Below are positions 51,205 to 60,154 of a stretch of DNA of 64,000 nt, in pieces. The notes under the pieces are model-generated. The model was not told where the DNA came from. It saw only the letters and a program-made list of their open reading frames with translations, and made no database searches. The stretch's first letter is position 1. The number at the start of each line of letters is the position of its first letter. Made by a program: the position numbers and the translations under genes. Source of the DNA: Ruficoccus amylovorans (GTDB lineage: Bacteria > Verrucomicrobiota > Verrucomicrobiia > Opitutales > Cerasicoccaceae); the NCBI RefSeq assembly GCF_014230085.1, contig NZ_JACHVB010000014.1:303297-367296 (forward strand). The letters are read 5' to 3'.

Positions 51205-52812
51205 ATGAATGCTGATTGGACCCGTGCGAGCACCTGCTATCGGCGTGAGTTTAGCCTTAACCTTCCATCCTCTGCCAATACGATCTATCGTTCGGCCAAT
51301 AATATGTCGCCGTTATGGGCAGGGTCGGTTTTATTTTCTCCGGGGTCCTCTGACGGGGATTTTCCCAGTCAGGACGTTATTGTGGTTGGGGATGCACAAA
51401 CCGACCAGTACGTGCTGGCGGGAGCTGTCACCTGCATACGGTCGCAGACGTATTTCACGCTTAAGAAGCGCAATACGCGCTTTGTGTGCATTGAAGTAGT
51501 TCAGCCATCTGTTGCGGATGAGGGAGAGCCGGAGGAAATTATCGTACTCACAGGTAATGACTGGAGGATGCTTTTGATTGAGTATGCTGAGAGAGTGGCA
51601 GAGAGGCTGCAACTTCCCTCCTTTGAGAGCCGCGAGAATCTGTATGGCTATTGCTCCTGGTACTATCACTTTGAGAATGTAACAGAAGAGCTGTTTCTCT
51701 CCGACGTGAAATCGATTATGGCTCGTCCAGAATTGCCTTTTTCCCGGGGGATTGCTCAGGTTGATGCAGGATATTTCCCCTATCATGGGGATTGGCTGGA
51801 GAGAAAGCAAACTTGGCCGTCTACCCTCTCAGAGGTGGCACGAAGGGTATCCGAGTCAGGACTGATTCCTGGCATATGGGTTGCCCCCATGATCGCATCG
51901 AGTGCCAGCCGTGTTTTTCGCGAGCATCCCGAATGGTTTGTCTGCGGCAAGGACGGCCAAGTACTTTTGTTTAGTGGTTGGAGTTCCCCGCCTGATCATC
52001 AGTGGGCTTGCCTAGACGGTAGCCATCCAGATGCGCTTACCTATGTCGCCGAGGTTTTCAGGTCCATGTGGGACTGGGGGTTTCGCTACTTCAAGCTGGA
52101 TGCACTCGGCTATGGGTTGGCCGACGGGATGCGATACGATTCCACGGAAACACCGGTCAGCGCGTTTAGAACGGTCATGCGGAAGATCCGTGAAGTCATT
52201 CCTCATGCGCACATCCTTGCGTGCAGTGCGCCGTTTTTGCCGGTCTTGGGGTTTGTGGACAGTTGCCGGATCGGATGTGATACGGGAACACACTGGGATT
52301 CTGACTACAGCCCTAAAAACTGCGACCGTCATCCGGGGCGTCCAGGAATAGCCAATGCCTGGCATGACACCATCGCAAACTGGTGGATGGTTGATCGATG
52401 GTACCGTGCCGATCCCGACGTTGTCATGGCTCGCCAGAACAAGGCGAACTATACGATTGGCGAGGCTCGTATTTCTGCCGTGGCTTCTATTCTGACCGGG
52501 ATTGTCTTTACGAGCGACAATTTGAACTTAGTAGATCAAGATCGTTTGCATATTTTGCGGGTGGCTTCCGCCTGCCGCATGCAAGAGCCTCTTCCTCTCG
52601 ATTGGAATCCGGATCGATGGCCGAATGTTTTTGGAGGGAAAATCGATGGTAAGCCAGCGGTGGCGTTTGTGAATGATTGCGAAACCGAACTGACATTTCG
52701 CTTTGAGGATTATGGGTTACCTTCGATGGTGACGGAACTGTTGAACGGATATGGACCTGTCTGTGATTATATAACAGTACCATCCCATGATGCGGCATTG
52801 GTTCGTGGCTAG
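51205..52812 (+). CDS. GH36-like alpha-galactosidase
   Basis: 535 residues from 51205; an in-frame GTG at 51160 overlapping the previous stop is an alternative. Clan GH-D features: YGYCSWYYHFENV, GIAQVDAGYF, IPGIWVAPMIA, and the nucleophile D299 in YFKLDALGYG, with DTGTHWDS further on as candidate acid site. Likely removes alpha-galactosyl or related residues, together with the fucosidase. Confidence 0.75.
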   Translation: MNADWTRASTCYRREFSLNLPSSANTIYRSANNMSPLWAGSVLFSPGSSDGDFPSQDVIVVGDAQTDQYVLAGAVTCIRSQTYFTLKKRNTRFVCIEVVQPSVADEGEPEEIIVLTGNDWRMLLIEYAERVAERLQLPSFESRENLYGYCSWYYHFENVTEELFLSDVKSIMARPELPFSRGIAQVDAGYFPYHGDWLERKQTWPSTLSEVARRVSESGLIPGIWVAPMIASSASRVFREHPEWFVCGKDGQVLLFSGWSSPPDHQWACLDGSHPDALTYVAEVFRSMWDWGFRYFKLDALGYGLADGMRYDSTETPVSAFRTVMRKIREVIPHAHILACSAPFLPVLGFVDSCRIGCDTGTHWDSDYSPKNCDRHPGRPGIANAWHDTIANWWMVDRWYRADPDVVMARQNKANYTIGEARISAVASILTGIVFTSDNLNLVDQDRLHILRVASACRMQEPLPLDWNPDRWPNVFGGKIDGKPAVAFVNDCETELTFRFEDYGLPSMVTELLNGYGPVCDYITVPSHDAALVRG

Positions 52813-52851
52813 GCTGTGCAAGCTACTGAGGCCGTGATGGTGTAGCTGTCC

Positions 52852-52892
52852 GCTTATCTGGCCGTTCTGATTCAAGGACAGCACAGATAAGC
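52852..52892. repeat. Inverted repeat before the transporter gene
   Basis: GCTTATCTG (52852-52860) and CAGATAAGC (52884-52892), 23 nt apart, in the 90-bp gap. Could be an operator or an attenuating hairpin; no T-run follows, so not a terminator. Confidence 0.5.
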
Positions 52893-52902
52893 TACTGTCT
52901 GA

Positions 52903-54372
52903 ATGTATATGATTTTTTCTGTAGATATGAAACGCTTACGGTTATTTTCGATTTTCCGATCCAAGGTTTCTTTACAAGATCGTGTCCCGATTGGTCAGAA
53001 AATCGCGTACGGTTTGGGCGGACCTGTCGAAGGAGCTGCAATATGGATTCCAAGCACTTATTTGACTCCTGTGTTCAACATTGGACTAGGACTCAACCCC
53101 GGTTTACTTGGCCTGATTGTCATGATTTGGCGGGCGTGGGATGCGATTACGGACCCTGTCGTCGGGAATATTTCCGACAATGCGCGGACGCGTTGGGGCA
53201 GACGAAGACCGTTCATCGTGGTCGGTGCGGTTTTGACCGGAGTGTTGTTGCCCGTTATGTGGTGGGCACCTCGGGGGATGCCAGAGGGCATGACCTTTGT
53301 TTGGCTTCTTGTCGCTGGCCTGTTATTTTATACATGTTTTACGCTTTGGTCGATGCCATACTATAGTCTCCAACTGGAGATGACACCGGATTATGATGAG
53401 CGCACAAGCATTACGAGCTATCGGGCTTTTCCTCAGAAGATACTACTGCTGTTGAACGGTTGGATTTTGGCCTTTGTATCAATGCCGGTTTGGGGAATCA
53501 ATGCTGATGGAACTCCTGACATTGTCAACGGAATGCGCTACCTGAGCTTGATATTGGCGACATGCACAATCCTGCTCGGCGTCCTTCCGGGTATCTTTGT
53601 CAAGGAGCGCTACTATGCCAAGGAAAGCAGCAAGCAGGAGAAGCAAAAGTTGATCTCTGGCCTGAAAATTACCCTGACAACTAGGCCATTTATCTTGGTA
53701 CTTATAATCGTGATCACCAAGACCTTTGGAATTGGATTAGTGGGAACGCTGGGTTTCTACGTTAATGCCTATTATGTATGTGAAGGCAATGTTAAATTGG
53801 CGGCAATGATTATGGGGGTAAGCGGGACCCTGATGTTTGCTCCCAATCTTATTGCGATTCCTGTTTGCACATGGATTGCTACCCGTTACGGAAAACGATT
53901 TATGCTTTACCTTACCGCCATAACCGGACTCGTCGGTTATCTCTCTGTCTATATTTTCTACACCCCGTCGAATCCGTGGCTCCAGATTATTCCTTCCATT
54001 TTGATCGGTCCACTGGGGATTGGATTATGGTTAATTGTTCCTGCCATGCAGGCCGATGTGGCCGACTACGATGAGTTGATAACCGGGAAGCGGAGAGAGG
54101 GCAGTTTCTCCGCTGTGTTTTCTTTGACAACTAAAGTCTCTAGCGCCTTATGCAGTGGCTTGGGTGGGGTTGTTCTCGTGTGGACGGGATTCGATGTTGA
54201 GTTGGGAATGAGTCAGCCTGATCATGTTTTAGTTACTATGCTAAATTTATATGTAATTATACCCGTCGTTTTTCTTGTGTTGAATATAATTTGTATAGGT
54301 TATTACACCCTTACCAGGGAAAAAATGGCGGAAATTCGTCAGGAATTGGAACAGAGACGTGGAGTTATATGA
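52903..54372 (+). CDS. GPH-family sugar symporter
   Basis: 489 residues with about 12 membrane helices. Features of the GPH (MelB/XynP) group: KIAYGLGGPVEGAA, MIWRAWDAITDPVVGNISDNARTRWGRRRPF, and MPYYSLQLEMTPDYDERTSI. It would import the oligosaccharide or monosaccharide with a cation. Alternative start at the ATG 52927. It stands with the hydrolases in one orientation. Confidence 0.85.
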   Translation: MYMIFSVDMKRLRLFSIFRSKVSLQDRVPIGQKIAYGLGGPVEGAAIWIPSTYLTPVFNIGLGLNPGLLGLIVMIWRAWDAITDPVVGNISDNARTRWGRRRPFIVVGAVLTGVLLPVMWWAPRGMPEGMTFVWLLVAGLLFYTCFTLWSMPYYSLQLEMTPDYDERTSITSYRAFPQKILLLLNGWILAFVSMPVWGINADGTPDIVNGMRYLSLILATCTILLGVLPGIFVKERYYAKESSKQEKQKLISGLKITLTTRPFILVLIIVITKTFGIGLVGTLGFYVNAYYVCEGNVKLAAMIMGVSGTLMFAPNLIAIPVCTWIATRYGKRFMLYLTAITGLVGYLSVYIFYTPSNPWLQIIPSILIGPLGIGLWLIVPAMQADVADYDELITGKRREGSFSAVFSLTTKVSSALCSGLGGVVLVWTGFDVELGMSQPDHVLVTMLNLYVIIPVVFLVLNIICIGYYTLTREKMAEIRQELEQRRGVI

Positions 54373-54399
54373 GATTAATAACTCTGTTTTACAGGAAGT

Positions 54400-55878
54400 A
54401 TGGAAATGAGTGATAGTATTTCGAGATATCGTGAGAGAGTTGTTGGCTGTTGGCTTGGAAAAGCTGTTGGTGGTACATTGGGCATGCCTTACGAGGGATG
54501 CTCGGGTCCGCTTGACCTGACGTTCTACCGTCCCGTGCCGAATACCATGTTGCCAAACGACGACTTGGATTTACAGGTGCTCTGGGCTTGTTTACTGAAT
54601 GCGCAGGACCATCCTCGGGTCAGTTCCGACCTGTTTGTCAAGGGCTGGCGCGAGCACATCAATTTTCCTTGGGACGAGTATGGAGTGTGCAAGCGGAACC
54701 TTAGGAACGGAATTCTGCCACCGTTGAGTGGAAGCTTCGACAACTGGTTCGCCAACGGCATGGGCGCGGCCATTCGCAGTGAGCTATGGGCTTGCTTGGC
54801 TCCAGGGAATCCAACTCTTGCGGCTGCTTACGCACGAGAGGATGCCTGTCTCGACCATGCGGGTGAGGGACTATGGGCCGAAGTCTGGTTGGCCGCTATG
54901 CAGAGCGCGGCTTTTGTCGAAAGCGACATCCATAAGGTCATCGCTATCGGCTTCGAGCACATCCCGGAGGGCACACAGCTACGCCGTTCAATCGAGGACA
55001 CCCAGCGTTGGTGGAATGAGAGTCACGATTGGAAAAGGGTCCGGGGGAAAATCCTAGAAAACTACGGACATGAAAATTTTACCAACGTAACAGAAAATCT
55101 CGCTTTTATCTACTTGGCGTTGCTTGATGGAAGGGGAGATTTTAGCCGAAGCATCTGCACAGCAGCTAACTGCGGTAAAGACACCGACTGCACTGCGGCG
55201 ACTGTCGGTGCCCTTCTTGGGATCATGGCTCCTGAGTCGATCAGTGAAGACTGGTTACGTCCAATTGGCCGTAATCTTGTGCTCAGTCCAGAGATTACGG
55301 GAATCAAGCCGCCGGATTCGTTGGACACCTTTACTGATATGGTGATTAACTTGCGTGAACGTCTCAGAGGAAAGATAGCGGTTCGTGCGGATGCCCTTGG
55401 ACTACCCCGAGACATGTCAATTCCGGCTCGTGTTGGATGTGCTGATTCCGATTGGTTTGGGCATGGTTGGCAGATTGGGAGACCTCTCGATTTGATAATA
55501 CCGCCGATGAAGAGTATCCGCTTCGAGGGCTCGTTTGTGACAATGGATTCCAAGGCTTTCGACAAGGGGGCTGTTTTTGTCGAATACCGTTTTATCCTCA
55601 AGCGTACGACTCACGCTCGCGTGATCTTCAATACGCATGAAAATTGTAGGGTGTTCCTGAACGGCAAGTATGTATTCGGGCGTGAAAGCGGACGTATGGC
55701 TCCGTCTCCCCATCGGATTCCTAACAATCAATCTATTGACGTTCGGTTGGATATCGGAGAGCACAAATTGCTTGCCGTTTTGAAGAAGCCTGAATCTTCA
55801 AGAAAGATGGAATGGGTCGTCGGAGTCAGCGATGGTGAGGATAACGATCAATGGATTCCAGATGTTTGGATACGCTAG
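54400..55878 (+). CDS. ADP-ribosylglycohydrolase-like protein
   Basis: 492 residues. ARH features: RERVVGCWLGKAVGGTLGMPYEG near the start, LPNDDLDLQVLWA (metal site), and NCGKDTDCTAATVGALLG (G-K-D-T-D). The C-terminal ~130 residues form a beta-rich domain (VFVEYRFILKRTTHARVIFN). In glycan loci of Bacteroidota and Verrucomicrobiota such proteins may act on glycosidic bonds rather than on ADP-ribose. Fold confident, substrate open. Confidence 0.72.
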   Translation: MEMSDSISRYRERVVGCWLGKAVGGTLGMPYEGCSGPLDLTFYRPVPNTMLPNDDLDLQVLWACLLNAQDHPRVSSDLFVKGWREHINFPWDEYGVCKRNLRNGILPPLSGSFDNWFANGMGAAIRSELWACLAPGNPTLAAAYAREDACLDHAGEGLWAEVWLAAMQSAAFVESDIHKVIAIGFEHIPEGTQLRRSIEDTQRWWNESHDWKRVRGKILENYGHENFTNVTENLAFIYLALLDGRGDFSRSICTAANCGKDTDCTAATVGALLGIMAPESISEDWLRPIGRNLVLSPEITGIKPPDSLDTFTDMVINLRERLRGKIAVRADALGLPRDMSIPARVGCADSDWFGHGWQIGRPLDLIIPPMKSIRFEGSFVTMDSKAFDKGAVFVEYRFILKRTTHARVIFNTHENCRVFLNGKYVFGRESGRMAPSPHRIPNNQSIDVRLDIGEHKLLAVLKKPESSRKMEWVVGVSDGEDNDQWIPDVWIR

Positions 55879-55916
55879 TGATATATTTCCTGGCTTTTAG
55901 GTAATTTAATTTATCG

Positions 55917-57104
55917 ATGACTTCACTACGCCATAGTCGCTTCTCGCGGCCCGAGGTTTTGGCGGTGATTCGGCCTGAAATGCTGCGTCGTTTTCTGACG
56001 CCCTATCAGTCCTATTTTCATGGCGGTGGATTTGATGTGGATTGCTTGAGTCATCGGGTAGGGCCAGTTGAGTTGGCGCATCTGTCGGACGTTCTGATGA
56101 CTTCCGAGTTGGATATTCCTCCAGAGGTAGCGAATGCCCTCTACGCTGTCCACGAAGTGGCAGTAGAAGAGAACACAGAGCTCTTGGAAATGCTCGCGTC
56201 CTCGGAGGAGGTGCCTCTTGAGCCGGATTCGACGTTGCTGGAGCTTGCGCTCAGCCTGTGGATGAGCGCTCCGAAGGCGCTCAAGTGGATTCACCAGCAT
56301 CAGTCCTGCGAGCGTAAGCGCTCTTTCGAGTATTTCAGTACGGCGGGAGATGCTTCGTCTGATTTTTCTCTGAGTGCGGAAGGGATTCGTCAGTTGGAGC
56401 AAAGTCTGTCCTATTACTTCAAAAAGAAGGACTGGGGCCACGGCTGCCGGATCAATCATCGTCCACAGTCGAATGAGCATTGGTTCTTAGTCAGTCACGG
56501 CGAGCGCTACAAGCGACAGGCGACATGGGAGGAGGGTCGGATGGGTACAATTGGCTTCCGGCCAGAGCGGTATGACCTCATCATCTACGATGCCCTGACG
56601 GAGGAATTGTGCGTCAATGCGCAGACGCCTACGCAGCGCGAGCACTACCGCAAGCTGTTTGGTTTCTATCTGTTTGGTCAGGAGAACTGTTTTCCAGGTC
56701 GCAGCAAATACACGCTTGAGCCTTTATTACGCGACGGTGCGACTGCGTTGTTTACGGGCGACATCCCTGAAATCGAATCAGCTCGCCTGTGTGAATTGAG
56801 CTATGTTATTGATGGAAATTACGAGGAGGTCATCACCCATAAGGCGTATGATGTCTTTGCCTCAATGAAGCAGCACCGGGAGTACATCCCACCGGGTGCT
56901 CGTTTGTTAAAAGCGACCTTCAAGCTCCGCTATACCGCGCAGTCGAAAGAGCGCACACTAACGCTGAAGCCGTCCAACGTGGCGCTCTACACGCGCGACG
57001 GTGACGGACCAATATTGGAAAAGTGGCTGAAGCGGCGGGAATTTGTAGTTCGAGACCGGGTGAAGGGTCATGAGCAGTGCGAGCATGTTTTGGCGGTCGG
57101 TTGA
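55917..57104 (+). CDS. Unassigned protein A of a three-gene cassette
   Basis: 395 residues, no signal peptide or membrane helix. The N-terminal half is helical and acidic (EVAVEENTELLEMLASSEEV). The C-terminal half has a beta-rich part with RYDLIIYDALTEELCVNAQTP, HYRKLFGFYLFGQ and LKATFKLRYTAQSKERTLTLKPSNVALYTR. I do not recognise a family. Its 3' end overlaps gene B by 35 nt, so both are made together. Possibly a sensor or DNA-binding protein. Confidence 0.6.
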   Translation: MTSLRHSRFSRPEVLAVIRPEMLRRFLTPYQSYFHGGGFDVDCLSHRVGPVELAHLSDVLMTSELDIPPEVANALYAVHEVAVEENTELLEMLASSEEVPLEPDSTLLELALSLWMSAPKALKWIHQHQSCERKRSFEYFSTAGDASSDFSLSAEGIRQLEQSLSYYFKKKDWGHGCRINHRPQSNEHWFLVSHGERYKRQATWEEGRMGTIGFRPERYDLIIYDALTEELCVNAQTPTQREHYRKLFGFYLFGQENCFPGRSKYTLEPLLRDGATALFTGDIPEIESARLCELSYVIDGNYEEVITHKAYDVFASMKQHREYIPPGARLLKATFKLRYTAQSKERTLTLKPSNVALYTRDGDGPILEKWLKRREFVVRDRVKGHEQCEHVLAVG

Positions 57105-58113
57105 GGAGATCGGTTCCGGGGCTCGGGACGACGCGCTGAGACACTATCTGAGCGAAAATTATGAGCGTCTACGCCCGTATCTAATGCCTTGTTCGGGCCT
57201 GACGAAGTCTATCGCCTGTGAGCGAACGCAAGAGGGCCATTACTGCAAATACCGGGTTGCGGATGTGCCAGAGGAGGACGGGACCTACGCCGCGATGTGC
57301 GACGAGCATTTTTGCCCGACGAAGTTCTATAAACGACCGGAATTGGTACGTTACACGATCAATCCGCAGATACTGCTTCCGGCTATCGCCCGTTGTCTGG
57401 GGCTGCATCCGCAGATGAACTCTATTTTGGATGATGTATGGAGTTTGGGGCAAGTCCCCGGAACGCCGACCGTGGCTCAGGTGCTGTTTACGCGGGTCAA
57501 GGACGAGCACGCCATGAGGCGAGTCCTTCACTCGCTGATCGTGGAGGGAATTTCCCGCTTTGTTCTGGTGACGCCGACGGCCCGTTATTGCATGGGCGGG
57601 TATTGTGCGTCTTTGCTCTCGCGGATGGAGCGGCAGGTCCTTCCTCTGGAGGAAGTCACAGAGATGAACGGTCACGAGCCGATTCTGACCGAAACCGGAC
57701 GTGTGCGCTGGCAAAAGGTGAAGGAAATCGTCGGAGGGGTTACTGTGCTGGGATCCACGTTTCCGACACCTCCGGGTTCCGCTTGGCACGACCTCTCGAT
57801 CGTGTTTCGGGACGGCCATACGGTGACGGCTTCCATCGGCTCCGTCCGGGAAACCTACACTTTTCAGGACATGGGGATGGTTAACCGGAACACGCTCACC
57901 CCGGATGAGCAATGGCAATTACTCTACCACTTTGCCGAGGAGATGGGCGTTTTTACGTGGAGAAGTCAGCACGCCGATCATCGTAACAAGAAGCGCAAAG
58001 GGCGCTTGGCTTCGCGTCTGAGGGCGTTCTTTGGGATTCCAGGGAATCCCTTTGCCTACCGCAGGGAAGATGGCGGATGGGAAGCTGTTTTTAACATTCG
58101 TATCGAATCATAA
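57070..58113 (+). CDS. Unassigned protein B of a three-gene cassette
   Basis: 347 residues; GAAGGG precedes the ATG at 57070. Cysteine-rich first third (MPCSGLTKSIACERTQEGHYC, then AMCDEHFCPT) suggests a zinc site. The middle has a helical segment with VAQVLFTRVKDEHAMRRVLHS. The C-terminus is a basic HTH-like domain with NKKRKGRLASRLRAFFGIPGNPFAYRREDGGWE. A DNA-binding protein is likely; no family recognised. Confidence 0.6.
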   Translation: MSSASMFWRSVEEIGSGARDDALRHYLSENYERLRPYLMPCSGLTKSIACERTQEGHYCKYRVADVPEEDGTYAAMCDEHFCPTKFYKRPELVRYTINPQILLPAIARCLGLHPQMNSILDDVWSLGQVPGTPTVAQVLFTRVKDEHAMRRVLHSLIVEGISRFVLVTPTARYCMGGYCASLLSRMERQVLPLEEVTEMNGHEPILTETGRVRWQKVKEIVGGVTVLGSTFPTPPGSAWHDLSIVFRDGHTVTASIGSVRETYTFQDMGMVNRNTLTPDEQWQLLYHFAEEMGVFTWRSQHADHRNKKRKGRLASRLRAFFGIPGNPFAYRREDGGWEAVFNIRIES

Positions 58114-58128
58114 TCAAAGAACAGAAAC

Positions 58129-58503
58129 ATGGACATCGACAAGGAACTGAAACGTATCGAGCAACAGAAGAAGGATCTGCAAAAGCAGAGACAGCAACTA
58201 CTTGAGCAGAAGAGAACGCGGAGGGCTGCACTCTCCAAGCTTAAGACGCTCGTCAAGCAGAGCGGCTTTGACACGCCGAAGGCGCTCGTTGAGGCGTTGG
58301 TTGATATGTATGATATCCACCTTGAGCGGGAATGTGGCGCTTCTCCTGCCAAACGACGCAAACATACCAAAATGACGGCTGAATTACGCGACCAGATCCG
58401 GGCGATGCTGAAAGGCCAGTCTATGAACCAGGTTTCGAAGGAATTGCAGATCAGCTACGCCGTCATCGCTAAGGTCGCCAACGGGGCTTACGACATGCTG
58501 TAG
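58129..58503 (+). CDS. Unassigned small coiled-coil/HTH protein C
   Basis: 124 residues. A charged coiled coil occupies the first ~45 residues (DIDKELKRIEQQKKDLQKQR). A helical region follows, then a C-terminal helix-turn-helix with DQIRAMLKGQSMNQVSKELQISYAVIAKVANG. It is 15 nt after gene B. Probably a dimeric DNA-binding protein that regulates or completes the cassette. Confidence 0.6.
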   Translation: MDIDKELKRIEQQKKDLQKQRQQLLEQKRTRRAALSKLKTLVKQSGFDTPKALVEALVDMYDIHLERECGASPAKRRKHTKMTAELRDQIRAMLKGQSMNQVSKELQISYAVIAKVANGAYDML

Positions 58504-58544
58504 TCGGCTGCGGTATATGCACTATTAATTCATACTGAGAAGAT

Positions 58545-59663
58545 TTGAAACAACAAGCCTACCTATTGCTGACGATGATGGCTGGCTGGATGAACCGTCA
58601 TCAGCAGCAAGTCATTGAGTATTTGGTCGAGGAGAACCGTATTCTCCGCGAACAACTCGACATCCACACCAAGGGCAAACGCATCCGATTCAACGCGAAC
58701 CAACGCAGGCGCTTAGCTGAGAAAGGTCGTTGCCTGGGGCGTAAGATGCTGATGAAGATCGCGACGCTCGTGACACCGGAGACGATCTATCGCTGGCATC
58801 GTCAGTTTGTCGCGATGGCCTATGCTCCAAAGGGAAGGGATCATTCCGTTGTCCATACTCGGCGGGTCGAGCGCAATGCGCTCATTATCAAACTGGCGGT
58901 TGAGAACTCTGGCTGGGGATACACACGCATCCAAGGGGTGATGCAGAATTTGGGTTATCCCAAGTTGAGCACGTCGACTATCGGGGAGGTGCTGCGTGAG
59001 GCAGGTATTCGCCCGTCGCCGGAGCGCAGCAGTCGCTTGGATTGGAAGACATTCATTCGTGTTCATGCCGATCAGCTTGCGGCCACTGACTTCTTCATGG
59101 TGCCGGTGTGGACTTTGCGCGGCTTGGCCATGTATCGGGTGCATTTCGTGATCGACCTACTGACACGCAAGGTGGAGATCACGCACATCGGTTGCCAATA
59201 CTCGGGCGCGTTGATGCTTCAGATTGCCCGGAACCTGACGGATGCTTTCGAGGGATTCCTGACTGGAAAAAAGTACCTGCTGCACGATCGGGATACTCTC
59301 TTTACAAATGCGTTCCGTGAGTTGTTGCGCAGTAGTGGCACTATCCCTTTCAGGCTGCCTGTGTGCATGCCGATGATGAACGGTTATGCCGAGTGCTTCG
59401 TCAAGTCGATCAAGCGTGAGTGCCTGAATAAGATGATTTTCTTCAGCGAGGATGCTCTGCGGAAAGCTATCAGCGAATACGTGCTGCATTACCATCATGA
59501 AAGGCCGCATCAAGGCCGTGACAACCAGATCATTGAACCGGACGTGGAAACCTTTCGCAATCAGGGCCCGATCCGAAAAATCGCACACCTCGGTGGACTC
59601 CTGAATCACTACTATCGCGATCCATTACCGAAAATTGAGGAAGAGGAGGGTAGGGCCGCATGA
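58545..59663 (+). CDS. DDE (rve) transposase/integrase-core protein
   Basis: 372 residues, TTG start. Helix-turn-helix at ~60-85 (LMKIATLVTPETIYRWHRQF), HTH_21-like region (NSGWGYTRIQGVMQNLG), and the rve catalytic core with D in LAATDFFMV, D in YLLHDRDTLF and E in GYAECFVKSIKREC. Single-ORF transposases of this kind are common in Verrucomicrobiota. No clear terminal inverted repeats flank it, so element limits are unknown; it may be linked with the A-B-C genes. Confidence 0.82.
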   Translation: MKQQAYLLLTMMAGWMNRHQQQVIEYLVEENRILREQLDIHTKGKRIRFNANQRRRLAEKGRCLGRKMLMKIATLVTPETIYRWHRQFVAMAYAPKGRDHSVVHTRRVERNALIIKLAVENSGWGYTRIQGVMQNLGYPKLSTSTIGEVLREAGIRPSPERSSRLDWKTFIRVHADQLAATDFFMVPVWTLRGLAMYRVHFVIDLLTRKVEITHIGCQYSGALMLQIARNLTDAFEGFLTGKKYLLHDRDTLFTNAFRELLRSSGTIPFRLPVCMPMMNGYAECFVKSIKRECLNKMIFFSEDALRKAISEYVLHYHHERPHQGRDNQIIEPDVETFRNQGPIRKIAHLGGLLNHYYRDPLPKIEEEEGRAA

Positions 59664-60154
59664 GCTTTTCCGGTAGTTACTTTTCTTCAAAAAATGCCCG
59701 AGTTCGATGCTCGGGAGACTCCTTTCCCATCGACTCATATGCCCTGAATTGGCAAAATCATGGGCATATGATTTCGCCCTCCAACCTGCAAACGAAAGGA
59801 CTTCTGGCACGCGCAAGTGACTGAGTGATGTGCGTCAATGCGACTGCGTGCAACGCTACTGATTTAATTACGCCTTAACTCAAAAATAAATGAAGTCGCT
59901 CTTCGCTGGTAATCAGCGACTTACGAGATTGAGTCCGCGTCCCGCCACCTCCAATTTTTATTTGTCCCAAATGGCTATTATTACGCAAGTTGCGTAATAT
60001 AAATGCCTTAATTCGCGACAGAAACCCTGTCCGAATACCCCTCAATACGACTCAAATCCCCCATTTTGCCTTAACTGGCTTTAACTGAGCGTTAACCGGG
60101 GACAGGTTTTTGAGTGGGGCTTCAGCTTCCAGTGCCCCCGTCGCCAGATGTTCG
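59664..60154. other. Non-coding region with several inverted repeats and a possible att remnant
   Basis: 490 bp without a gene. It holds CATATGCCC/GGGCATATG (17-nt loop, near 59740), AAGTCGCT/AGCGACTT, and a perfect 19-bp palindrome ATTACGCAA-g-TTGCGTAAT at 59980-59998. GTCCCGCCACCTCCA near 59940-59954 resembles the 3' end of many tmRNA genes, so an integration remnant is possible. CTTAACT recurs at ~59873 and 60071. Confidence 0.45.
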
